Origin: an uncultured Bacteroidales bacterium
GTDB lineage: Bacteria > Bacteroidota > Bacteroidia > Bacteroidales > Muribaculaceae
DNA length: 35,083 nucleotides
NCBI GenBank assembly: GCA_947646295.1
Contig: CANSGE010000002.1
Coordinates: 1 to 35,083, forward strand
Direction: 5' to 3'
The translations under genes and the position numbers were made by a program. Below the pieces are notes generated by a model. That model worked only from the letters and a program-made list of their open reading frames with translations. It had not been told where the DNA came from and searched no databases. Of the stretch, positions 17,536 to 25,186 are shown piece after piece (the stretch's first letter is position 1; every line of letters begins with the position of its first letter).

Positions 17536-19200
17536 ATGGAAATCAATAAATATCTCAGTCTCATCCCGATGATGGCAGCCGCGCTGCTCTCGGGCGGATG
17601 CACCGACATAATCACTGAAGACCCCGATTCGTATTACGAACGTGACGAGTTCTTCACCACTCCCCAGAAAGCCGAAATGGCTGTCCTGGGCATATACAAC
17701 GGCCTGCCCGCCATCTATGGTGAAAAAGACGGCATGTCGCTGCCCTGCTCGGATGATATCTATTACGTGAACGGCACTACCGCCGATAATGGGCGCCGCG
17801 ACGTGGGCCACTACGTAGTGCGCACCAACAATACCTGGGTGAGCGGCGTCTGGGACGGTAAATACAATATCATCAACCGCGCCAATTACACCATCTCCGG
17901 TATTGAAAGCATGCCGGGCTGGCAGAGCGACCCTACGCTGCTGCGTCTGATTGCCGAGGCACGCTTCCTTCGCGCACAGTCGGCTCTCGATCTGGTGCGC
18001 TACTGGGGTGATGTACCCTTCAAGACAAAGCGCACCTCCGGATACGAGGAGGCTTACGGCCCCCGCGTACCGCGTGAGCAAATCTACGATCAAATCATTG
18101 AAGACCTCAATTTTGCCAAAGAAAACCTGCCTTGGGCCGACGAAGTAGGCACGCCCGAGCGCGCTAGCCAGGGCGCGGCACGCGGTATGTTGATGCGCGC
18201 GTTGCTCTCCCGCGCCGGATACAGCCTGCAGGCCGATGGCAAGCTGAGCCGCCCCGATGGCAAGACCCGCAACGAATGTTTCCGCGGTGTGGTGGACGAG
18301 TGGCTCGCTTTCGAGGCCAAAGGCTACCACACGTTCTACCCCGAGGGTTTCGAGGCTCTTTTCAAATCATTCTCACAGGAAATCCTCAATACCACCGAAA
18401 GTATTTTCGAAGTTGCATTCCTCGCAGGTAAAAACAACGGCTACTGGGGCACATATATGGGCCCCGCCGTAGCCGCTCCGCAGATTTCGTCGACCGAATC
18501 GAGCAAATACATGGGCCGTGCCAATGCCGTTTTCCGTGCCGTGCCCGAATGGCGCGCCTTCTATGAGGAAAAAGATGAACGCCGCGACGTGAGCATCTGC
18601 ACTCACAGCTTTACCTGGGATGAAACTATCAACAACCACAAGCTTACAGAACAGAAAAGTCCACGTAACTGGTATCCCGGCAAGTGGCGCCGCGAATGGA
18701 TGCCTCTTGGATACATCGACCCGAACAAGACCGACGTGAATTTCTGCTTGCTCCGATATGCCGACGTCGTACTGATGGCTGCCGAGGCTTATGGCGAAAT
18801 CGGCAATACCACCGAGGCCTGGCGACTCATCAATCTCGTGCGAGAGCGTGCCGGCGCCACTCAGGTCAATTCTGGCAACTACGCATCGATATACAAAGCT
18901 CCCAAAGTGTACAACCTGCCCTACATCGCCGATGGCGACGAAGCCGGTCGCATCCGCACCGCTATTTATTGGGAGCGTGGCTTCGAACTGGCCTTCGAGG
19001 GCATACGTAAGTTTGACCTCCTGCGCTGGGGTGTGCTCGGCGATGCCCTCAAGCTCTTCGGCGAAAATGTCGACAGCCGTATAATAAGCTACGTGGCCGG
19101 ACAAAACTTTGTCAAAGGCAAGCACGAGCTTCTGCCAATACCTCAGGACGAAATGCAAGTGAATCCCTATCTCGAAAACACCAATAACCCCGGATACTGA
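17536..19200 (+). CDS. SusD-like surface glycan-binding lipoprotein
   Basis: A 554-aa SusD/RagB-family lipoprotein, with signal LLSGGC (Cys22) and the acidic TDIITEDPDSYY stretch right after, typical of outer-leaflet SusD proteins. The N-terminal NTWVSGVWDGKYNIINRANYTI and EARFLRAQSALDLVRYWGDVPF motifs mark the TPR part. FCLLRYADVVLMAAEAYGE, LINLVRERAG and WERGFELAFEGIRKFDLLRWG mark the C-terminal SusD domain, and it ends in LLPIPQDEMQVNPYLENTNNPGY. It caps the SusC barrel and captures substrate. Its stop TGA shares its A with the ATG of the downstream sulfatase, so the pair is translationally linked. Confidence 0.96.
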   Translation: MEINKYLSLIPMMAAALLSGGCTDIITEDPDSYYERDEFFTTPQKAEMAVLGIYNGLPAIYGEKDGMSLPCSDDIYYVNGTTADNGRRDVGHYVVRTNNTWVSGVWDGKYNIINRANYTISGIESMPGWQSDPTLLRLIAEARFLRAQSALDLVRYWGDVPFKTKRTSGYEEAYGPRVPREQIYDQIIEDLNFAKENLPWADEVGTPERASQGAARGMLMRALLSRAGYSLQADGKLSRPDGKTRNECFRGVVDEWLAFEAKGYHTFYPEGFEALFKSFSQEILNTTESIFEVAFLAGKNNGYWGTYMGPAVAAPQISSTESSKYMGRANAVFRAVPEWRAFYEEKDERRDVSICTHSFTWDETINNHKLTEQKSPRNWYPGKWRREWMPLGYIDPNKTDVNFCLLRYADVVLMAAEAYGEIGNTTEAWRLINLVRERAGATQVNSGNYASIYKAPKVYNLPYIADGDEAGRIRTAIYWERGFELAFEGIRKFDLLRWGVLGDALKLFGENVDSRIISYVAGQNFVKGKHELLPIPQDEMQVNPYLENTNNPGY

Positions 19201-20567
19201 TGAATAAAAACTTATTAACAGCCGCCTTAGGCGTGGCCGCCTCGGCTGCCACAGCAGTTAGCGCCGCCAACCAGCGCCCCAACATCATCTATATAATGAC
19301 CGACCAGCAGGCCGCCCAGGCTGTTGGTTATGCCAACGATGAGGTCAATACACCCAACATCGACCGTCTCGCTGCCCGCGGTGTGCGCTTCAACAACGCA
19401 TATTGCTCATTCCCACTCAGCGGACCGTCGCGCTCGGCGATGTTCACCGGCTACAACCCCGGTGCCGTGGGCCTGCGCATCAACGGCACTCCGCTCAACG
19501 ATACTCTCCGCGAAAACACTCTCGGACAGATCATGACCGATGGCGGCTACGAATCAGTATACGCCGGAAAATGGCACGTGCACACCAATCCTCTCCCCGC
19601 CAAGCATGCGTTCGGCTTCGAGCGTCTGCATGGCTTCGGCGACGAAGGCCTGGCTGAGAGCGTGGTGGAATATCTGCAACGCGACCACGAAAAGCCGTTC
19701 TTCCTGGTAGCATCGTTCAACAATCCTCACAACATCTGCCAATACGCACGATACCAGAATCTGCCCGACGGCGAAATCGAGGAGGTGCCCCTCGACTCCT
19801 GCCCCAACCTCCCCGCCAACTTTGCTGTGGCTCCCTACGATGCTGATGTCCTGCTCTCCGAAAAGAGCATGAGCTACCGCCTCTACCCAACTGAAAACTT
19901 CACACCCGATGACTGGCGCCGCTACCGCGGAGCATATTATAAGATGATAGAGAAAGTGGATGGCCAGATAGGTATGATCATAGATGAGATCGACCGACAG
20001 AATCTCTGGGAAAACACCGTCGTCATCTTCACCTCCGACCACGGCGACGGCATGGGCGCTCATCAGTGGAATCAGAAATCAGCACTCTATGAAGAGTGTG
20101 CCAACATACCTTTCGTGGTATGTGCGCCCGGCGGACGCAATGCAGGCACAGAGCTGCCTCAGCTCATCAACAACGGTATCGACCTCATGCCATCTATCTG
20201 CGACTGGGCCGGCATCGACGTACCCGGCGACCGCAGAGGTAAAAGTTTCCGCAAGATTGTGGAGCAGGCTCGCCCAGACGCACCGCATCAGGATTATGTG
20301 GTGACCGAGGCTCTCTTCGATCAGGGAGGCAGCACCCAGGGATGGATGGTGCGCACACCCGACTTCAAATATGTGCTCTACGATACCGGCAAAAACCGCG
20401 AGCAGCTCTACGACATGCGCAACGACCGCGGCGAGATGCGCAACCTCGCCGTAGAGGCTCGTTACCGCGACGAATTACAGCGACACCGCGACCTGCTACG
20501 CAAATGGATGACCGAAAACCCGCTCGACGGTAAAAACGCCCCTGTAAGCGTGATACCGCTGAAGTAA
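19200..20567 (+). CDS. Serine-type sulfatase 1 (S1 family)
   Basis: A 455-aa secreted sulfatase that hydrolyses sulfate esters or sulfamates. Signal peptide ends ATAVSA. Metal-site residues lie in IIYIMTDQQ (Asp35-Gln36). The formylglycine motif is Ser74-Gly-Pro-Ser-Arg78 (S-x-P-S-R), so it is a serine-type enzyme that needs the radical-SAM maturase anSME, which is not in this window. GKWH and TSDHGDGMGAH (Asp280, His281) complete the active site. It starts within the SusD stop codon and is the last gene before an AT-rich hairpin. The general look (TDQQ, TPNIDRLAARG, MGAHQ) is that of the glycan-active S1 subfamilies that include uronate-2-O and hexosamine-6-O sulfatases; I cannot tell which. 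Confidence 0.93.
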   Translation: MNKNLLTAALGVAASAATAVSAANQRPNIIYIMTDQQAAQAVGYANDEVNTPNIDRLAARGVRFNNAYCSFPLSGPSRSAMFTGYNPGAVGLRINGTPLNDTLRENTLGQIMTDGGYESVYAGKWHVHTNPLPAKHAFGFERLHGFGDEGLAESVVEYLQRDHEKPFFLVASFNNPHNICQYARYQNLPDGEIEEVPLDSCPNLPANFAVAPYDADVLLSEKSMSYRLYPTENFTPDDWRRYRGAYYKMIEKVDGQIGMIIDEIDRQNLWENTVVIFTSDHGDGMGAHQWNQKSALYEECANIPFVVCAPGGRNAGTELPQLINNGIDLMPSICDWAGIDVPGDRRGKSFRKIVEQARPDAPHQDYVVTEALFDQGGSTQGWMVRTPDFKYVLYDTGKNREQLYDMRNDRGEMRNLAVEARYRDELQRHRDLLRKWMTENPLDGKNAPVSVIPLK

Positions 20568-20586
20568 AGCCTCGTTTTTGGACATT

Positions 20587-20622
20587 TATAAAGTTTTTTT
20601 CATCAAAAATTAAAACTTTATA
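20587..20622 (+). terminator. AT-rich hairpin after sulfatase 1
   Basis: TATAAAGTTTT (20587-20597) and AAAACTTTATA (20612-20622) form a perfect 11-bp stem with a 14-nt loop, between the sulfatase 1 stop and the lyase 2 promoter. There is no T-tract after it, so it is either a weak terminator or an operator for the downstream promoter. Confidence 0.45.
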
Positions 20623-20656
20623 GCCTGTTTGGAACACCATTGCAAGTTTCTTGGCC

Positions 20657-20664
20657 TAACTTTG
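20657..20664 (+). promoter_or_regulatory. -7 promoter element of the lyase 2 operon
   Basis: TAACTTTG, a perfect TAnnTTTG match, lies 29 bp before the ATG at 20693. A TTTG at 20628-20631 is 25 bp further up, longer than the usual 19-21 bp spacing. The same TAACTTTGCA string is found before lyase 1. Confidence 0.55.
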
Positions 20665-20692
20665 CATCATCGACTTGAAGAACCTTAACCCC

Positions 20693-23308
20693 ATGATCAA
20701 CCAAGTAGCAAAAATAGTACTCGCAAGTGCGATCATCAGCCTCGCCCCCGTAAGCGCCTCCGCGCAGGACGACGCTGTGATCCGTCTCACCGATACATGC
20801 CTCATGCATGAAATGCGCGCGACACCTTCACCGGCCAACGGCTCGGTGGAGGCTGCCCGCAAGGTATCATTCCAATGGCCGCTTTCGGCCGACTGCCCCT
20901 ACGTGGATGCCCACAAGGCTTCGCGCAAAGACAAGACCTTGCTTCGCTACAAGCTCCGCTACTCCACCGACAAAGATATGAAAAATGACGTGGTGGAAGT
21001 CGAGACCCGCTGGCCGATGTTCAACCCCGACTCCGATCTCGCAGCCGGCACATGGTATTGGCAACACGGCTATGTGGTGCCCGACGACGGTTCGGTGATC
21101 TGGTCGCCGGTATTTTCGTTCACTGTCGAGAACGCCGACGGCAAATTCCTGCCACCTGCGTATAAGGAAATCCGCGCCAAAGTTCCGGCTGCCCATCCAC
21201 GCGTATACGTCGACGGCTCGACTCTCGATGCCTTCCGCACACGCAACGCCGGATCTATCGACGCCGAAATGTATCTGGCCGAGGCCGAAAAGCTCCTCAC
21301 CACGCCGATGAAATCGCCCGCCGATATCAAAAGCGACATGGCCGCGAAATTCGACAACGAAATGAAGCGCGATCAGATGATCACCCGCGAAAGCCGCCGC
21401 GTGATCGACCGCGAGGAGCAATCGCTCGACATCCTCGTGCGCGCATACATTTTATCGCAGGACGCCCGCTTCGCCGACGAGGCCATCAAACGCGCCGGAT
21501 ACATGCTCGAATGGGTAGGCGACAAAAATATAGCCGGCGACTTCAATTACGCCACATTCCTCTCGGTTTTCACCACAGTATATGATATGCTGAACGACCG
21601 CCTCGACGCCGGCATGAAGGGTCGCCTCGAAGATGCCATCCGCACTTCCGGAGCAGCAATGTACAAGGGCTTCAACAACCGTCTGGAAAACCACATCGCC
21701 GACAATCACGTATGGCAGATGACTCTGCGTATTTTCACGATGGGAGCGTTCACCATGCTCGACCATCTGCCCGAAGCCGAGGAATGGGCCGAATATGCCT
21801 ACAACGTATGGCTCTCACGTTTCCCCGGCCTCAACACCGACGGCGCCTGGCACAACGGCGACTCATACTTCGCCGTAAACTTCCGCACTCTCATCGAAGT
21901 GCCCTATTTCTACTCACGCATCTCAGGATTTGACTTCTTCTCAGATCCCTGGTACCACGCCAACGCTCTCTACACCCACTACGCACAGCCGCTCGGCTCG
22001 CACGCAAGCGGCCAGGGAAGTGCTCATGTGGATAAGGTCAAGCCCCACGCTACCCGTGCCGGATACATGGACGCCATTGCCAAAATGACAGGCGACCTCG
22101 TGGCAGCCGACTACACCCGCGGTTTCATCGGCAAAAATCCCAAAGCCATCCTGCGCGGCGCCACGGGCAAATCCAGCGGCCTCGAATGGTTCCGCCTCCA
22201 GTGCGACCGCCAGCTCCCCGAAGGCCAAGCACTCGCATCACTCCCTATGGGCTACATATTCCCGGAATCAGGCTTGGCTGTATTCAACACCAACAATGAG
22301 CGTGCATCACGCAGCGCACGCCTCACATTCCGCAGCTCTCCCTACGGCTCGACCTCTCATGCGCTGGCCAATCAGAATTCTTTCAACACATATTATGCCG
22401 GCAAGCCCATCTTCTACAGCTCGGGGCACCATACATCCTTCACCGACACCCACTCACTCCTGTGCGAACGCTCGGCGCGCGCTCACAATACCATCCTCGT
22501 CGACGGTATGGGACAGCGCATCGGCGTGGAAGGCTACGGATGGATACCCCGCTATTACGTAGGCGAGAAAATCGGCTACGTGCTCGGCGACGCTTCCAAT
22601 GCCTATGGACCCGTCACCTCCTCTCTGTGGCAGGATCGTGCCAAGAAAGCTGAAGTAGCCCTCACCCCTGAAAATGGCTGGGATGAAGTCGGCCTCAAGA
22701 CTTTCCGCCGCCACATTATCGAATTGGGCAAGACCGGCATGTCTGTAATCTACGACGAGCTGGAAGCCGACCAACCCCGCACATGGAGTTATCTGCTCCA
22801 TACAGTGCTCAATCCCATGGATGTCGACCGCACAAATCCGGCATTCGTGCGTGTGACCGGTAAGACCGATGTGGCCAAAAGCGACGCTTTCATCTTCTCC
22901 ACACTTGAGCTCACCTGCGATACCACCAGCACATTCTTTGCACCCGCCGACAACTGGCTCAAAGCCGATGCAAACGGCAATTTCGCAAAAAATCCCGATC
23001 ATTGGCATTTCTCGGCCACAACCCCTAAATCTAAAGTGTGCCGTTTCATCACGATCATCAATTCTTATCCCAATCCCAAAGAAGGACGCACCGCACCGGT
23101 ACCCCAGGTTCTGAAAGACGGCTCAATCAAACTCGGACGCTGGAATATCAAAGCCAACATCACAACTGAAGGTGCACCATCTTTCATAGTGAAAAATACC
23201 ACTCCTGAGGAAAATGTACGCGTGGAATATGATGGAGAGATCACCACTGTGATCGAAGACGGTAATGAATATGAACTCATAGACGACCTCCCCACCCTTG
23301 AAATCTAA
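20693..23308 (+). CDS. Heparinase II/III-like polysaccharide lyase 2
   Basis: An 871-aa secreted lyase closely related to lyase 1. The ATG at 20693 was chosen over the in-frame TTG at 20675 because the -7 element ends at 20664 and the ATG start gives a clean signal peptide (MINQVAKIVLASAIISLAPVSASA). Domain order is the same: an FN3-like N-domain (GTWYWQHGYV, WSPVFSFTV), a helical DUF4962-like part with ENHIADNHVWQ and DGAWHNGDSYF, and a beta-sandwich with STSHALANQNSF (His556), SSGHH and RAHNTILVDGMGQRIG. Whole blocks such as GYGWIPR and IGYVLGDASNAYG are identical to lyase 1, so the two arose by duplication and probably act on related linkages, perhaps differing in sulfation. It heads a transcription unit that continues into the fimbria-like genes 36 nt downstream. 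Confidence 0.88.
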   Translation: MINQVAKIVLASAIISLAPVSASAQDDAVIRLTDTCLMHEMRATPSPANGSVEAARKVSFQWPLSADCPYVDAHKASRKDKTLLRYKLRYSTDKDMKNDVVEVETRWPMFNPDSDLAAGTWYWQHGYVVPDDGSVIWSPVFSFTVENADGKFLPPAYKEIRAKVPAAHPRVYVDGSTLDAFRTRNAGSIDAEMYLAEAEKLLTTPMKSPADIKSDMAAKFDNEMKRDQMITRESRRVIDREEQSLDILVRAYILSQDARFADEAIKRAGYMLEWVGDKNIAGDFNYATFLSVFTTVYDMLNDRLDAGMKGRLEDAIRTSGAAMYKGFNNRLENHIADNHVWQMTLRIFTMGAFTMLDHLPEAEEWAEYAYNVWLSRFPGLNTDGAWHNGDSYFAVNFRTLIEVPYFYSRISGFDFFSDPWYHANALYTHYAQPLGSHASGQGSAHVDKVKPHATRAGYMDAIAKMTGDLVAADYTRGFIGKNPKAILRGATGKSSGLEWFRLQCDRQLPEGQALASLPMGYIFPESGLAVFNTNNERASRSARLTFRSSPYGSTSHALANQNSFNTYYAGKPIFYSSGHHTSFTDTHSLLCERSARAHNTILVDGMGQRIGVEGYGWIPRYYVGEKIGYVLGDASNAYGPVTSSLWQDRAKKAEVALTPENGWDEVGLKTFRRHIIELGKTGMSVIYDELEADQPRTWSYLLHTVLNPMDVDRTNPAFVRVTGKTDVAKSDAFIFSTLELTCDTTSTFFAPADNWLKADANGNFAKNPDHWHFSATTPKSKVCRFITIINSYPNPKEGRTAPVPQVLKDGSIKLGRWNIKANITTEGAPSFIVKNTTPEENVRVEYDGEITTVIEDGNEYELIDDLPTLEI

Positions 23309-23344
23309 ACCCTAAGCCAGTAAAAAATCATATCACATAAAACA

Positions 23345-24109
23345 ATGCGACTCAAATCCTTGCTAAGAAATATGCTGGTGGCGACAAGTGTTCTCGCCAT
23401 AAGTGCTCCCGGCATCGCCGTAGCAGCGGCTGCCCCGGACACTCAGCAGGTTTCGACACAGAACAAGCCTCAGCACTCGCGCACACGCCCCTCGAAGAAG
23501 AAAAAAGCTTCCACCGAGACCCCGGCGCAAAGCAGTGCCCCTCAATCTTCAGCGGCTGCAAAACAGAAAAAGAATAAAAAGAACGACAAAAAAGCAAAAC
23601 CTGCCACCGAAAGCGTATCGTCGAATTACCGCGCTTTCAAGATCAATGTCCCCTACGCAGCTTTTGCGATACAGAATCTCGCCTTCGAATGGCAGACCTC
23701 CCGCTCGATGACCGTCGATATCCCCGTGATGTGGAGCGTCAGCGACCTCACTGACCGCCATGGCATCCGCACTATTGCAATCCAACCCGAGGCCCGTTGG
23801 TGGCCCGGCGCCAATCCCGGCAACGGTCATTTCCTCGGAGCCAACATATCGGCCGGATGGTTCAACGTGCGCTGGCGCGACACCCGCTATCAAGCCGACG
23901 GCCTCCCCCTGCTCGGCGCAGGCATCAGCTACGGCTACCGTCTCAACTTTACTCCCAACTGGGGCGCCGAATTCAATATCGGCGCAGGCTATGCCTACAT
24001 GGAGTATGACCGATTCTACAATATCGACAACGGCGCCAAAATCGACCGTTGCTCACGTCACTATTTCGGACTCACCCGCGTAGGTGTGTCATTAGTTTAC
24101 CGTTTTTAA
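23345..24109 (+). CDS. DUF3575-like outer-membrane beta-barrel protein with a lysine-rich linker
   Basis: A 254-aa protein with a signal peptide (about 1-27), a long Lys/Ala/Ser/Thr low-complexity linker (about 40-92, with KKKK at 51-54 and a dense basic stretch at 73-85) and a C-terminal region resembling DUF3575. The features are NLAFEWQTSRSMTVDIPVMWS, IQPEARWWPG, GHFLGANISAGWFNV, LPLLGAGISYGYRLN and a final VGVSLVYRF ending in Phe254, as in outer-membrane barrels. DUF3575 proteins are regularly found in Bacteroidales fimbria (Mfa/FimA-type) gene clusters. Here the gene directly follows lyase 2 and precedes two fimbrillin-like lipoproteins. The basic linker is unusual; it could contact peptidoglycan, lipid phosphates or an anionic glycan. 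The exact role is unknown. Confidence 0.78.
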   Translation: MRLKSLLRNMLVATSVLAISAPGIAVAAAAPDTQQVSTQNKPQHSRTRPSKKKKASTETPAQSSAPQSSAAAKQKKNKKNDKKAKPATESVSSNYRAFKINVPYAAFAIQNLAFEWQTSRSMTVDIPVMWSVSDLTDRHGIRTIAIQPEARWWPGANPGNGHFLGANISAGWFNVRWRDTRYQADGLPLLGAGISYGYRLNFTPNWGAEFNIGAGYAYMEYDRFYNIDNGAKIDRCSRHYFGLTRVGVSLVYRF

Positions 24110-24120
24110 TGCCATAAGCC

Positions 24121-25158
24121 ATGAAGAAATTTTTACTCAAAAGTCTGTGCATGGCCGCCGTGGCCCTATCGACACAGTCGTGCATCTTCCAGCACCCCGA
24201 CATGACTGCCGACGGCGAAATGGGTATCGATCCCACTGAAGTAGCCGTAGCAGCCGATATCACGCTCGATCTCACCATCCCCTCCATCAACGAGGATGAA
24301 GAAAGCTTCATCCAGCCCACCACCGAAGGCACTTCGTACAAGCGTCGACTCATCGTGGAAGCTCTCACCGAGGGACGCCGCCCGGTATCGCGCACCATGC
24401 TCTTCGATATCGCAGAAGACGAGCGCGAAGTCACCGTCCCGGTCACACTCCGCCTCACAGCCCGCGACTATACTTTCGCCGTGTGGAGCGATTATGTGTT
24501 CACAACCGAAAACGGCACCGTCGACAGCACATATTTCTACAACACCGACCTCATCCCCAACATTTTCATGGGCACAGCTTACCGCGGCAACAATGCGTAT
24601 AAGGATGCGGCTTTCGGCTGCACTCAGCTTACTCTTTCACAATACCGTTCGCAATGGAATGCCCGTGTCAACCTTGAAATGCCTCTCCAGCGCCCCGTCG
24701 GTCGCCTCCAGCTCAAAGCTACCGACACCCGCGCTTTCCTCGACCGCATCTCCTCCGGCCAGCTCTCGGGCGAGTCGTTCGCAGTGCGTGTAAGCTACCC
24801 CGGCTATCTGTGCATGGGCTACAACGTCGAGACCCGCACTCCTCGCCACTCGCTGATGTACATGAGCTACGAACATACATTCAGCACCAAGCGCATGACA
24901 GCCGAGGAGCCTTTCCTGCTCACTTTCGATTATCTCTTTGCCGATACTGACCACAATACCGAAATCCCAGTGCAGCTCGAGATCCTCGACTCTACCAAAA
25001 CCATTGTCATCGCATCATGCTCATTCACGGCCTACTGCCGCGCGGGCTACTGCACCACCATCAATTACGGATTCCTCAATTCATCCGACGACTCAGGCAT
25101 CACATTCGATCCCGACTACTCAGGTAGCAGCACAGTCGTAATCGTTCCGAAAAAATAA
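24121..25158 (+). CDS. DUF6562/FimB-Mfa2-like lipoprotein
   Basis: A 345-aa protein with a lipoprotein-type signal (Cys21 in STQSC) and two beta-sandwich regions. The segment TFAVWSDYVFTTENGTVDSTYFYNTDLIPNIF...NNAYKDAAFGC matches the DUF6562 pattern (an xxWxDY strand, a YYNT-DL motif, then DAF/DAA-G), seen in minor or anchor fimbrial subunits. The later GRLQLKATDTRAFLDR and LTFDYLFADTDHNTEIPVQLEILDS segments form the second domain. The closest functional analogues are Mfa2/FimB-type anchor or regulator proteins (inference). It starts 11 nt after the DUF3575 gene, so it is co-transcribed. It is probably the cell-proximal subunit of a surface structure, with the 531-aa protein as the partner. 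Confidence 0.72.
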   Translation: MKKFLLKSLCMAAVALSTQSCIFQHPDMTADGEMGIDPTEVAVAADITLDLTIPSINEDEESFIQPTTEGTSYKRRLIVEALTEGRRPVSRTMLFDIAEDEREVTVPVTLRLTARDYTFAVWSDYVFTTENGTVDSTYFYNTDLIPNIFMGTAYRGNNAYKDAAFGCTQLTLSQYRSQWNARVNLEMPLQRPVGRLQLKATDTRAFLDRISSGQLSGESFAVRVSYPGYLCMGYNVETRTPRHSLMYMSYEHTFSTKRMTAEEPFLLTFDYLFADTDHNTEIPVQLEILDSTKTIVIASCSFTAYCRAGYCTTINYGFLNSSDDSGITFDPDYSGSSTVVIVPKK

Positions 25159-25186
25159 CTCTTAACACATAAATAATAATACCGAT

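Noticed and set aside
19404-19434. Cys69 of sulfatase 1 as the formylglycine residue
   Set aside because: Cys69-Ser-Phe-Pro-Leu does not fit C/S-x-P/A-x-R; Ser74-Gly-Pro-Ser-Arg does.
20675-20692. TTG start adding six residues to lyase 2
   Set aside because: It lies too close to the -7 element and puts NLNP in front of a good signal peptide. The ATG at 20693 is preferred.
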